This document shows, one piece after another, positions 48,812-57,779 of a DNA stretch of 64,000 nt. The stretch is taken from positions 54,207 through 118,206 of the forward strand of contig DATNCY010000375.1 of NCBI GenBank assembly GCA_035553375.1, given 5' to 3'. The position numbers were made by a program, and so were the translations under genes. The notes under the pieces are model-generated. The model saw only the letters and a program-made list of their open reading frames with translations, ran no database searches and had not been told where the DNA came from. How positions within the stretch are numbered: the stretch's first letter is position 1; every line of letters starts with the position of its first letter. The stretch is from JAJPHU01 sp035553375. GTDB lineage: Bacteria; Planctomycetota; Planctomycetia; Gemmatales; Gemmataceae.

Positions 48812-49945
48812 ATGCTGATGTATGTCTATGTGTCCTTGGGAGATGGTTTCTTACCGCAGGGACATTGCTTCGAGCAAGTCATTCAGCGGATCCGTCAGGA
48901 AGCCTCGCGATGTCTCATGCGAAATTGGAGTCAATTCCAACTCACTGGCGTACTGCGAAAACGACAGGAAATGCTTGAGGACCAAATGACGGAGATGCTG
49001 TTGGAAGGGCGTGAACGGCAACTCGCCGCCCATTTGTTCCAACAGTCATCCCTGCGCGTATTTATTGGAAAACTGGTGGAGGCAGATCCTGATCTTGTCC
49101 GTCAGAAGCTGGGGGATAACGATCCTCTGGTCCGCTTAATCGCCGTCCTCACCGCTGGCAAGCGGCATTTACATCTGGAAAAGGAGTTGATCGAACATCT
49201 GAACGATCCGCATCCGTTGGTTCGTAAGGCGGCACGCCTGGCTCTAGTCCGTGCCACTCGCGGCACCGATTTTGGTCCCATCCCCGGTGCATCGCAGAAA
49301 GGCATCGCGCGTTCCGTCGAGAAATGGCAGCACTGGTTGGCGCTCCAGCACGGCGAATCGGCCGACACGCTGGCCAAGAGTGGAACGGTAGCGGTGAAGT
49401 CCGGCAAGTTCGATCCGGACAAGGCCATCCATCTCGTTCTCGATCACGGCAACCAGAGACTGCAAACCCTGCCGCCCGAAGTGACGACTCTGCGGGACGA
49501 GTTGCTGAAAGCCAAGGGCGAAGAGCAAATGTCCCTTCTCGCTCGTTTGCGGGACGCCAAGGGCATCGATAATACCGACGCCCTCGCCTTGGCGATTCCG
49601 AAAATGGCCGGCGCGATCCAGCGCGAGACACGCGACGCCCTGGCACAGCGTCTGACACGCATGAAGGCGACGACGCTGCGTGATAAGATGCAAGATGACA
49701 GCGTCGAGGTGCGACGCGCCGCGGCATCGGCTTGCGGACACAAAAAAGCGACCGAGCATATCCCTGATTTGTTGCAACTGCTGGATGATCCCGAAGTCGC
49801 CGTCATTCAGGCGGCGCGGCGGGCGCTCAAGGAATTGACCGCCGAGGACTTCGGTCCTGACGAGGCAGCGGGGCGGCGCGGCCGAATAGCCGCGGCGGCG
49901 GCTTGGCGTCACTGGTGGCAACAACACCACGATAGCCAGAAATAA
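48812..49945 (+). CDS. HEAT-repeat protein, C-terminal part (same frame after TGA)
   Basis: A 377-aa frame starting at ATG 48812. It lies in the same frame as the upstream 478-aa ORF, separated only by the TGA 48749-48751 and 20 open codons. It has further HEAT-like helices (NDPHPLVRKAARLALVRATR, DPEVAVIQAARRALKELTAE) and a hydrophilic middle. It lacks a signal peptide and a convincing ribosome site, so it is likely the distal half of one broken gene of about 877 codons rather than an independent gene. If translated alone it would stay in the cytoplasm. Confidence 0.7.
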   Translation: MLMYVYVSLGDGFLPQGHCFEQVIQRIRQEASRCLMRNWSQFQLTGVLRKRQEMLEDQMTEMLLEGRERQLAAHLFQQSSLRVFIGKLVEADPDLVRQKLGDNDPLVRLIAVLTAGKRHLHLEKELIEHLNDPHPLVRKAARLALVRATRGTDFGPIPGASQKGIARSVEKWQHWLALQHGESADTLAKSGTVAVKSGKFDPDKAIHLVLDHGNQRLQTLPPEVTTLRDELLKAKGEEQMSLLARLRDAKGIDNTDALALAIPKMAGAIQRETRDALAQRLTRMKATTLRDKMQDDSVEVRRAAASACGHKKATEHIPDLLQLLDDPEVAVIQAARRALKELTAEDFGPDEAAGRRGRIAAAAAWRHWWQQHHDSQK

Positions 49946-49956
49946 CACCATCGGAC

Positions 49957-49993
49957 ACAACAGGCCCGCGAGCGTTGCTCGTGGGCCTGTTGT
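49957..49993. terminator. Stem-loop after HEAT gene
   Basis: Arms 49957-49973 (ACAACAGGCCCGCGAGC) and 49977-49993 with one G-T position. Directly downstream of the HEAT stop. Confidence 0.75.
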
Positions 49994-50101
49994 CTTTCGG
50001 GGTTGCGCTCCGCCACGAATAATATCCGACAACTTGACGCGCCGCCTCTGGATGCGATAATCGCGCTGGCAACTCTGCTTCGTCATTCAAGGAGCGCTCC
50101 C

Positions 50102-53100
50102 ATGTCGCAAAAGGTGATCTGTCCGCGCGGCCATCTCTGGGATCCTTCTCTGCTGGCCGGACTGCCTCCCACGGAAACGCCGCGCTGTCCCATCTGCGGC
50201 GATCCGACCTCGTCGTCATCACGCACACGCCTCACCGCCGCGAAACTAATCCATTGGTACCGAAGCCATCCGCGCCGCGCCGGCGTCTCGGCGGCGTTTC
50301 TGCTTCTCGGCCTCGCTCTCGCCATCACGAGCTACGGCTGGTGGAAAGCGTCGCGGGCCTCGCATGAAGAAGCAGAATCGGCGCGACTCGCCGCCCAGCG
50401 CGAAGACAAGGCACGGCATTCGCGCAAGCAAGAGCCGACAGCGGATGGCGAGACGCTGCGGCGCATGCGACAAGCCGAGATGGAAACGGCGACATGGCGA
50501 CAAAAGCACGACGCGGTCAACGGTGAACTCACGGAAGCGAAGAAACAACGCAAGGACGCCATCCAGCAACGCGACGAGCAGGCACGCGATCGCAAGACGG
50601 CGGAAGATCTTGCTCAGACCGCGAAGCAGATGCATCAGGAAGCGGTGAGTCAGCGTCACGAGGCAGCGCGGCAACTGATGCAAATGCACGTCGCCGCTGG
50701 AATGCGTCGGATGGAGAGCGGCGAGTTGCCTGCATCGCTGCTGTGGTTCGCCGAGGCGCTGCGGATAGCGCAGAAAGAAAAATTGCCGGAAGGGGCGCAT
50801 CGTCTGCGATGGGCTGCCGTTCTCGCACAGTGTCCGCGTCCGGTGCAGGTATGGGTTCACGAAAAGAAGATCAATGCCGTGCAGCTTAGCCTCGATGGTC
50901 GGCGTGTTCTCACGGCCGGCACGGATGGCACGGCCGAAATTTGGGACGCGACGACAGGCCGGCGCATCGGCGAACCATTGCCGCACATGACGGCGGTGAC
51001 GCACGCCGCGTTCAGCGCCGATGGCAAGCGCGTCCTCACGGCTACCACCGACATGACCGCCCACCTATGGGATCTCGAAACGGGCAAGGAAGCGTTTCCG
51101 GCGCTGCAACTTATGGGGCCGATGGTGGGGCTATCGTTCAGCCCGGATGGACGGCGTTTTCTCACGGTCGCCTTCCAATCCGCGATGGAGCCGAGCGAGA
51201 CGGAGTTGCATGTGTGGAATGCCGCGACCGGCGAAGCACTCAGCGAGCAAGCGCTGGGCAGTGAGATCAGTCCGCGTCCGGCCGCGTTCAGTCCCGACGG
51301 CAAGCAGGTGCTGACGATCTGCCAGGATCGCTGTGCGCGTCTCTGGGACATCGCCACGGAGAAGCAGGTCGGTTCGGCGTTTTCACATGCCGCGCCGCTG
51401 GTACAGGCGTCATTCAGTCCCGATGGCAAACAGGTGCTGACGGCCAGCGTCGATGGCACGGCGCGCGTGTGGCAGACGAATACGGGCAAGCCGATCGGCC
51501 CGCCGCTCAAGCACGGTGCCGCGGTGCGCGGTGCGTCGTTTCGTGCGGATGGACGCGCTGTGCTGACGATCGGCGAGGATCGTGGCGTGCGGGTTTGGGA
51601 CGCCGGAACCGGCGAGGCCGTGGGTCAAACCTTTCGACACGCGGAGGCGGTGAATCAGGCGATCTTCAGTCCCGATGGCCGATACGTGCTGACGACATGC
51701 GCGGATGATGCGGCGCGCATCTGGGATTACACCACGGGAGAGAAAATTTTGCCCGCGCTCACGCACAATGGACCGATCGCGTATGCGGCTTTCACGCCTG
51801 CGGGAGATGGGATTCTCACGCTATCCGGACAGGTGGTGCGTCTGTGGGATCTGACGGCGAGTGAGCCACCCGCGTCTTCGGCCAGGCGAATTGAATCGGG
51901 ATTGGTCGTGTTCGGCCCCGATGGTCGGCGTGTGCTGCATGTCACCGGGATGACGGGGCGAGTGTACGACACGGAGAAGAAGCCTATCGGTGCCGCGTTG
52001 GTACACACAAACAAGGTATCGGCCGCGGCGTTCAGCGCCGATGGCCGGCGTGTCCTCACGGTCAGTCATCAGCCTAATGGCGACGAATTGGAAGGGCGCG
52101 TGCGCGTGTGGGAGACGGAGACCGGCAAGCCGATCGGCGAAACGCTGTTGCATCCGCGTTCCGTCGTGCAAGCGAAACTCAGCGCCGATGGTCAACGGGT
52201 GCTGACCGCCTGCCAGGACCAGCGAGCGCGGTTGTGGGATGTGGATAAAAGCGCTCTTGTGGGAGCGCCTATGGAGCATAAAGAGGACATCAGCCGGGCG
52301 CTGTTCACTCCGGACGGCAAGCGCATTCTCACGGTAGATGTCGAGGGCGGGATGCGTCTTTGGGACGATAAGGCGAAGGCCATCGGCCCCACTTGGGGAC
52401 ATCGCCAAGCGGTCCATCATCTGGCATTCAGCCCCGATGGCCGGCAACTTGTGACGGCCAGCGCGGACGGCACCGCTCGCGTGTGGGAAGCGGACACGGG
52501 GCGTTCGGTGGCCGAGACCGCCGGGCATGACGCTGCCGTCGTGTATGCCGCCTTCAGTCCCGATGGCAAGCGGGTGGTGACGGTCGGCGACGACCGGCGG
52601 GCGCGCGTGTGGGACGCCGGCAACGGCAAGCCGGTGACTGCGCCGCTGCGCCATCGCGCAGCCGTGACGCTGGGTGCCTTCAGCGCCGACAACCGCTGGC
52701 TGGCGACGGTTGCCGCCGATGGCGTGCGTGTCTGGGATGCGACGACGGGCGAACCCATCAGTCCGTTGTTGAAGCGAGGCCCCGAACAGCCGATCCCGCA
52801 TGGCGTCACGCTGGGCCGAGACGGCCGGCTTGTGTTGGCGATCGGCGTACCGGGCGATCCGTCGGCCAATGAAACGCGGGAATTGCGGGCGGATGAGCGG
52901 CCGGCGGATGATCTGCTTCTCGTCGCCGAACTGCTGAGCGGTCAGCGATTGGCGAAAGTCGGCGAGACGGCGGCGTTCGACGGCGCGGATTTGGACAAGG
53001 CATGGCGGATAGTGCAGACGAAGTATGGCAAGGAGTTCGCGCCGGCTGCGGGACGCGCGGCGGCATGGGACCAGCGCGGGGCGACGGAGTGCGAGCGCCG

Positions 53101-53989
53101 CCAATTGTGGACCGGCGCTGTCCGTCATCTCGATCGTCTGATCGCTCACGGCGCGTCGGCTGATTTATCTGCTCGCCGCGCCCGCGCCAACACGGAGTTG
53201 CACAGATGGGAGACGGCGCGAGCGGATTACAGTAAGGCGCTGGAGAGCAACGCCGAGCGCTGGGATTTGTGGGCCGGCCGTGCCGAGACCGAGGCCGAGT
53301 TGGGCCGCTGGGAACAGGCGGCGGCGGATTATTCCAAGGCCATCGAACGCAAGGGTGATCGAGCGGAACTGTGGATCGGACGCGGCCGCGCCGAGGCGGA
53401 ACGCGCTGACTGGACCAAGGCCGCCGCCGATTTCGCCAAGGCCATCCATCTGGGAAACACAGAGGTGTCGATCTGGCAGCAGCACGCTCTGACACTGCTT
53501 GCCAGCGGCAACGAGGCGAACTATCGCCGTTGGTGCGAGCGGCTGATGCAGCGTTTCAGCGATAGCAAGGATGAAGCCGTGGCGCGGAGCATCGCCTGGA
53601 CGTGCGCCCTGAGTAACGGAGCCGTGCGCGATCGGAAACCGTTGATGCGACGCGCGGAGCGCGCGGTGAAAGCGAATCCGCAATCGTCCGACGACCTGCG
53701 GCGACTGGCACTGTTGCTATATCGCGACGGGCAATTCAACGCCGCCCTGACACGATTGCAAGAAATTACACGCTTGCCCGAACCGAAGGCGGAAGCACGC
53801 GATTTCTTGCTGATGGCCATGAGTGTGCAGCGCCTGGGCCACGGCGACGAGGCTAAGAAATGGTTCGACAAGGCAGACGAGATCGTCCGAGAAAAAGCGA
53901 AGGGCACGGCGAGTACGTGGCAGGAACGCCTCGCTTACCAGATGCTGCATCGTGAGGCTGAAACGCTGGTGAAGGGGACGAAACGCTAA
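50102..53989 (+). CDS. Zinc-ribbon, WD40 and TPR protein (kinase-less)
   Basis: A 1295-aa protein from ATG 50102 (AAGGAG upstream). Order: zinc-ribbon-like CPRGHLWDPSLLAGL...CPICG, one transmembrane helix (AAFLLLGLALAITSYGWW), coiled coil (about 90-215), about fifteen WD40 repeats (AAFSPDGKQVLTICQDRCAR, ASFSPDGKQVLTASVDGTAR) enough for two beta-propellers, then TPR-like repeats (LHRWETARADYSKALESN, LGRWEQAAADYSKAIERKGD). In planctomycetes such modules often follow a kinase; here no kinase domain precedes it. The large soluble part may face either side of the membrane. Function unknown. Confidence 0.9.
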   Translation: MSQKVICPRGHLWDPSLLAGLPPTETPRCPICGDPTSSSSRTRLTAAKLIHWYRSHPRRAGVSAAFLLLGLALAITSYGWWKASRASHEEAESARLAAQREDKARHSRKQEPTADGETLRRMRQAEMETATWRQKHDAVNGELTEAKKQRKDAIQQRDEQARDRKTAEDLAQTAKQMHQEAVSQRHEAARQLMQMHVAAGMRRMESGELPASLLWFAEALRIAQKEKLPEGAHRLRWAAVLAQCPRPVQVWVHEKKINAVQLSLDGRRVLTAGTDGTAEIWDATTGRRIGEPLPHMTAVTHAAFSADGKRVLTATTDMTAHLWDLETGKEAFPALQLMGPMVGLSFSPDGRRFLTVAFQSAMEPSETELHVWNAATGEALSEQALGSEISPRPAAFSPDGKQVLTICQDRCARLWDIATEKQVGSAFSHAAPLVQASFSPDGKQVLTASVDGTARVWQTNTGKPIGPPLKHGAAVRGASFRADGRAVLTIGEDRGVRVWDAGTGEAVGQTFRHAEAVNQAIFSPDGRYVLTTCADDAARIWDYTTGEKILPALTHNGPIAYAAFTPAGDGILTLSGQVVRLWDLTASEPPASSARRIESGLVVFGPDGRRVLHVTGMTGRVYDTEKKPIGAALVHTNKVSAAAFSADGRRVLTVSHQPNGDELEGRVRVWETETGKPIGETLLHPRSVVQAKLSADGQRVLTACQDQRARLWDVDKSALVGAPMEHKEDISRALFTPDGKRILTVDVEGGMRLWDDKAKAIGPTWGHRQAVHHLAFSPDGRQLVTASADGTARVWEADTGRSVAETAGHDAAVVYAAFSPDGKRVVTVGDDRRARVWDAGNGKPVTAPLRHRAAVTLGAFSADNRWLATVAADGVRVWDATTGEPISPLLKRGPEQPIPHGVTLGRDGRLVLAIGVPGDPSANETRELRADERPADDLLLVAELLSGQRLAKVGETAAFDGADLDKAWRIVQTKYGKEFAPAAGRAAAWDQRGATECERRQLWTGAVRHLDRLIAHGASADLSARRARANTELHRWETARADYSKALESNAERWDLWAGRAETEAELGRWEQAAADYSKAIERKGDRAELWIGRGRAEAERADWTKAAADFAKAIHLGNTEVSIWQQHALTLLASGNEANYRRWCERLMQRFSDSKDEAVARSIAWTCALSNGAVRDRKPLMRRAERAVKANPQSSDDLRRLALLLYRDGQFNAALTRLQEITRLPEPKAEARDFLLMAMSVQRLGHGDEAKKWFDKADEIVREKAKGTASTWQERLAYQMLHREAETLVKGTKR

Positions 53990-54010
53990 CAGACAGTAAC
54001 AGCATGAATT

Positions 54011-54069
54011 ACAAGCCCGGAGCGCCAGCGACGGGTTGACATGCCCCGTCGCTGGCGCTCCGGGCTTGT
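54011..54069. repeat. 25-bp perfect palindrome, family P2
   Basis: Perfect arms 54011-54035 and 54045-54069 containing GAGCGCCAGCGACGGG, with a 9-nt loop. Its AGCGCCAGC core is shared with P1. It follows the WD40 gene stop and precedes the L12-like gene. Confidence 0.85.
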
Positions 54070-54169
54070 CGGCAAAAAACGGGTGAACCTGACAGGTTCC
54101 ATGATGCTCTTTCTCCCTACAAGGCGACTGCCTCATCGCCTTCGATACCAAAGGGAAAGGAAGTGTATA

Positions 54170-54565
54170 ATGGGATTCGTTAATATCAGAGATTTGGCGG
54201 ATCGCCTTATGGATTTGACTCTCGCGCAAGCCGCCGAGCTTCGTGGCTGTCTTGAAGAGGTTCACGGCATCCGGCCAACTGTTAGCATCATGACGGTGAA
54301 GAAAAACCCCGACGCGCCCGCGCCGCCGGAACCGACTCACTTCGCGGTGGTTCTCAAGGGATTGGCGGAGGTGGAAAAGAAGATCGCCGTCTTCAAGGTC
54401 GTCCGTGAAATCACTAACCTCGGACTGAAGGAGACGCGGGAACTGGTCGAAAGTGCGCCGGCAGTCGTCCGAGCGAACCTGCTCAAAGACGAGGCGGCGG
54501 CGCTTCAGAAGAAGCTTGAAAACGCCGGCGCTCGCATCGCTTTGGTGGCGGAGACTGGTATATAG
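54170..54565 (+). CDS. Ribosomal protein bL12 (L7/L12)-like paralogue
   Basis: A 131-aa protein from ATG 54170 (AAGGAAG upstream). The N-terminal NIRDLADRLMDLTLAQAAEL is like the dimerisation domain of L7/L12. The C-terminal domain has THFAVVLKGLAEVEKKIAVF, then NLGLKETRELVESAP, which matches the GLGLKEAKDLVESAP helix that binds translation factors. It lies outside any ribosomal operon, so it is a paralogue, perhaps an alternative stalk protein or a factor-binding module reused for another role. It is followed by a strong hairpin shared with the convergent ArsI-like gene. Confidence 0.82.
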   Translation: MGFVNIRDLADRLMDLTLAQAAELRGCLEEVHGIRPTVSIMTVKKNPDAPAPPEPTHFAVVLKGLAEVEKKIAVFKVVREITNLGLKETRELVESAPAVVRANLLKDEAAALQKKLENAGARIALVAETGI

Positions 54566-54632
54566 GGTGTGCCGAACTTGTGAGGGATTCACCACGTCCC
54601 CACTGGTGAAGCCCTCACAAGTTCGGCACACC
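54566..54632. terminator. Long stem-loop between convergent L12-like and ArsI-like genes
   Basis: A 21-bp perfect stem 54566-54586 / 54612-54632 (GGTGTGCCGAACTTGTGAGG) with an inner 7-bp stem TTCACCA/TGGTGAA. It ends on the stop of the minus-strand gene and starts just after the plus-strand stop. Confidence 0.85.
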
Positions 54633-55513
54633 TACACAGCCGATGATTTGTAACCTTCTAGTTGCATCTCACGCATCGCCACGCCATCGACGACGAAGCA
54701 CGGTTTGTCTTCAAACTTGATGCGCTTAATCGCCTGGAAACCAGCTGCTTTCAGCAAGCGCGGCGGCTCCGAGTCGAGCGGCACATGCCGCACGGCCGCC
54801 GCGGGGCCGGGCAGATGGGGAGCGCCCGCCAGAGGTTTGTCGGCGACGAGTACATGAACGAACAATCGACCGCCCGGCCGCAACACACGATCCGCTTCAC
54901 GAAGAAGACGACGTTTCACGTCATCGGTCAGCGGTTGGTTGAAGGTGCCGCGCAGACGAACCTCCTCGACGCTGTCATCCGCCCGCGCGATCGACTCCGG
55001 CACCGGCTGACCGAGGGTATGCTCCCAGACTGCCGGCGGAACTGACATGGGCTTGTCAGTCGCGGATCGATTGGTTCCAGATACCATTTCCTCGCGGGTT
55101 TGGCCGACGCCGCGATGATCGAGATCCTCATCGAGCGTGTACATCTCCCACAGTGTTTGATCGGGGTCCGTCACCCAGAACTTGGTCTGCCGTGCGTAGC
55201 AGCACTCGACGCCCTCCTCGCGGCGCGAGCGGATGCCCGCTTCTTCCAGGCGTTTTTGCATCGCCACCAACGTGACGGAGTCGGGCATACGAAAGCCCAG
55301 ATGATTGAGAACCCCGCCCGTGGCACCGGCCATTGGTTCCAGCGACAGCACCAACGGCGGATCGTCCAACTCGAACTTGGCGTAATCGGGCCGGCACTTC
55401 GCCGGTTCGCGACCAAACAAAATACGATAAAACCCGACCGAACGCTCCAGGTTCGAGACGTTCAGCGAGAGATGAAAACGGACGGCGGGAGCGATCGGGA
55501 GTGCTGTTGCCAT
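54632..55513 (-). CDS. ArsI/CadI-like dioxygenase fused to methyltransferase-like domain
   Basis: A 293-aa protein. Residues 10-130 are the VOC dioxygenase fold of ArsI-type C-As lyases: H14, H71 and E123 fit the Fe(II) ligand set, and the vicinal pair Cys104-Cys105 (GVECCYARQTKFWVTDPD) is the As(III)-binding signature. Residues 190-293 (EADRVLRPGGRLFVHVLVAD, PRLLKAAGFQAIKRIKFEDK) look like the C-terminal half of a class I methyltransferase, but motif I for SAM is missing, so its activity is unclear. It could demethylate organoarsenicals such as MAs(III). No arsR, arsM or arsenite pump is in the window. Confidence 0.82.
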   Translation of the reverse strand: MATALPIAPAVRFHLSLNVSNLERSVGFYRILFGREPAKCRPDYAKFELDDPPLVLSLEPMAGATGGVLNHLGFRMPDSVTLVAMQKRLEEAGIRSRREEGVECCYARQTKFWVTDPDQTLWEMYTLDEDLDHRGVGQTREEMVSGTNRSATDKPMSVPPAVWEHTLGQPVPESIARADDSVEEVRLRGTFNQPLTDDVKRRLLREADRVLRPGGRLFVHVLVADKPLAGAPHLPGPAAAVRHVPLDSEPPRLLKAAGFQAIKRIKFEDKPCFVVDGVAMREMQLEGYKSSAV

Positions 55514-55543
55514 CGGTGTCTCCAGGTGAGAGGGTGCGTTTTT

Positions 55544-55609
55544 GCCGACTAGCCCAGAGCGCCAGCGACGGGAACAAGAACCCGTCGCTGGCGCTCCGGG
55601 CCAGTCGGC
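55544..55609. repeat. 29-bp palindrome, family P2
   Basis: Arms 55544-55572 and 55581-55609 with about two mismatches, core GAGCGCCAGCGACGGG. It sits between the ArsI-like start and the stop of the phytanoyl-CoA dioxygenase gene. Confidence 0.85.
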
Positions 55610-55627
55610 TCATTCTGTTAGCGCCTG

Positions 55628-56413
55628 TTAGCGAAAATACAGGTTCGTCTTGCCGTATTCGGCGTACTTGACGCGCAGCCAGCGGTGAAACTCCTCATAG
55701 TGTCGCTCGCGCTGCTGTCCGCCGTCCGAGAGTTTGTTATAGCTCAAATACAATTGGCGACGCCAGCGCTCCGAGCGATTCGGAGCCGAACGGTGCGGCG
55801 TGAAACCGCCGAAGATGGCCAAGTCGCCCGGCTCCAGTTCCAGGTGCAAGGCGCGCGATTCGTCGATCAGGTCGGCCGACAATTCGTGATAGTGGCCGTC
55901 TTCCGGCGACAAGCTGCCTTGCTTGTGATAACCGGGAAAAACCGTGGTGCAGCCGTTGTCGGCGTCGGCGCGATCGAACGGCACAAGGACGGTCAGGAAA
56001 CTACGCGGGAAACCCGGCCAGCCGATCCAATCCTGATGCAGCCCATAACCCTTCAATCCCGGTGGTTTGAAAATCAGCTTATCCTTAAACAAACAGGCTT
56101 CCTCGCCGTACAGTGCGGCCAACGCCGCCAGCAGACGGCCATCGTGGGCGATGCGATGGCAGATCGGTCCGAGGTCGATGACGGGATCGAACGTCTCAAA
56201 CTCGCAAGCACTCGTGTGGACGTTCGGTTGCCAACGGCAGCGCAGGTTCTCGACGGCGATGAGATCGTGCCGGCGCAGCAGGGCGTCCGCCTCGGCCGAT
56301 GCTTCCGCCATGAGTTCGGCGGAGAAGAAGTCGCGGAGGATGAGGTAGCCTTGTTCGTGATAGAAGGCTCGTTGCGAGTTGTTAACAGCGGGTCGGTCCA
56401 CGGTTTCGAGCAT
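55628..56413 (-). CDS. Phytanoyl-CoA dioxygenase (PhyH) family protein
   Basis: A 261-aa Fe(II)/2-oxoglutarate oxygenase from ATG 56413 (AAGGAG upstream); a longer frame upstream reads through the neighbouring MFS gene in another frame. Iron ligands are H126, D128 (GYGLHQDWIGWP) and H207 (FTPHRSAPN), with R213 for 2-oxoglutarate. It begins AFYHEQGYLILRDFFSAELM, the usual PhyH start. The family hydroxylates or halogenates many small molecules. Lies 11 bp from the MFS gene, so they may share a transcript. Confidence 0.88.
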   Translation of the reverse strand: MLETVDRPAVNNSQRAFYHEQGYLILRDFFSAELMAEASAEADALLRRHDLIAVENLRCRWQPNVHTSACEFETFDPVIDLGPICHRIAHDGRLLAALAALYGEEACLFKDKLIFKPPGLKGYGLHQDWIGWPGFPRSFLTVLVPFDRADADNGCTTVFPGYHKQGSLSPEDGHYHELSADLIDESRALHLELEPGDLAIFGGFTPHRSAPNRSERWRRQLYLSYNKLSDGGQQRERHYEEFHRWLRVKYAEYGKTNLYFR

Positions 56414-56424
56414 GCGTCGCTCCT

Positions 56425-57759
56425 TCAAGTTGTTTTCGTGGTCGGGCGTTCTCCCGGCAGGCCGGCCAGCCAAGCGGTCAGCGCCAGGGCGAGGGAAGCG
56501 GCAGCCAGGTAGGGGAACAGCGGCAAATAAGATCCCAAACGTGTCTTGGCGCTGCCGAACAGCGGCGGGCCGAGCGCGGAGAACAACACGGTGAGCATTT
56601 GCGCCGCGCCCTGGATTTTGCCCAAGTGGGCCGGGCCAAAGCCAACGCGCCAGACGGCGAAGAAACAGACGGTGATGATGCCGCCGGCCGCCGCCATGAC
56701 CGCCGCGTACAGATAGACCTGCCACTCGGCGCGAACCGACGGGAACACAGCCAGGGCCGCGGCCAGAGCGGCCATCGCCAACGCCAGCATTCGGCTCAGC
56801 GACCAGCGTGTCGCCAGCCAACCGCCGAGCAAGTTGGCCGTCAGACCAACGGGAATGCCCAGGCGCGTGACGTTGACGAAGATGCGTTTGGTGTGTTCGG
56901 GGAACAGCGTGTTCAGGATGCCTTCGTTGAACAGCGATGTGCCGGCCGCGACCATGCCGTAAAACGACACGGCCACGCCAAACGTCCAAAACGCCGGACT
57001 GCGCAGCGCTTGGCCCAGCGTTCGGCTCGTTTCGGCCGTGCCGTCCGCCGATGCTTCGCGGGGAGTGGACTCCGCCGTCAGAAGACGATTGCGGACCAGC
57101 GTGCCGGCGAGCAATCCGGCGACGAGAACCGCCACGCCGATGCTGGCCCAGGCCGGACGCCATTCATGGGGATGTTGCTTGACCCAGTCGCCGAGTATCC
57201 AGAAAGCGCCGAGAAAACCCGCCGAGACGAGGACCGAGTAAACACCCATCGCCCAGCCCGCGCGACGCGAGGCCGTCCGGCCAATGAGCGATAGACTGGC
57301 AACCGAGAGGGCGCTCTGTCCCAGCCCGCGCGTCAGCAACACCAACAGAAAAAAATCCACGAGCAGGACGATCGACACCGTCCCCCAGGGCGTCGGGGAA
57401 CTCCAGCGCCAGACCCAATCGCCTTGGACCTGACTCATGGCCAGCACCACGCCGCCCAGCGCGACCATCACGCCGGTCAGCACAGTGCGCGTGCCCAGTC
57501 GATCGATCAACCAACCGCACGGCAAACAAAACAACGCGCCCAGCAGGGTAGCGCCCATGTTCAGCAAACCGTAATTTTCCGTGTCCAGCCCCAACGATTG
57601 GCGGATCGGCTCGGTGAACAGGCCGAGTCCGTGCGTGCGGCCAGGCAATGTGGCGACCATCGCCAGCGCGGCCACGCCGACATGGACCCAACGCCAGGCG
57701 ACGAGCGTACCGGCGTGAGACGATTCGGTGAGGGGAGCGATTTGCGATGCGCTGCTCAT
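56425..57759 (-). CDS. MFS transporter
   Basis: A 444-aa protein from ATG 57759, with GAGG 10-14 nt upstream. Twelve transmembrane helices: AWRWVHVGVAALAMVATLPG, MGATLLGALFCLPCGWLIDR with GWLIDRLGTRTVLTG as the MFS loop 2-3 motif, and QVYLYAAVMAAAGGIITVCF. The substrate is unknown. It is 11 bp from the PhyH-like gene on the same strand, so the pair could import and oxidise a shared small molecule, though this is inference. Upstream is the DUF1559 gene. Confidence 0.87.
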   Translation of the reverse strand: MSSASQIAPLTESSHAGTLVAWRWVHVGVAALAMVATLPGRTHGLGLFTEPIRQSLGLDTENYGLLNMGATLLGALFCLPCGWLIDRLGTRTVLTGVMVALGGVVLAMSQVQGDWVWRWSSPTPWGTVSIVLLVDFFLLVLLTRGLGQSALSVASLSLIGRTASRRAGWAMGVYSVLVSAGFLGAFWILGDWVKQHPHEWRPAWASIGVAVLVAGLLAGTLVRNRLLTAESTPREASADGTAETSRTLGQALRSPAFWTFGVAVSFYGMVAAGTSLFNEGILNTLFPEHTKRIFVNVTRLGIPVGLTANLLGGWLATRWSLSRMLALAMAALAAALAVFPSVRAEWQVYLYAAVMAAAGGIITVCFFAVWRVGFGPAHLGKIQGAAQMLTVLFSALGPPLFGSAKTRLGSYLPLFPYLAAASLALALTAWLAGLPGERPTTKTT

Positions 57760-57779
57760 GCCATTCATTCCTCGGCGGC

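Noticed and set aside
56414..57163. Long N-terminal extension of the PhyH-like gene
   Set aside because: The extension is a shifted reading of the MFS gene; an RBS supports the start at 56413.
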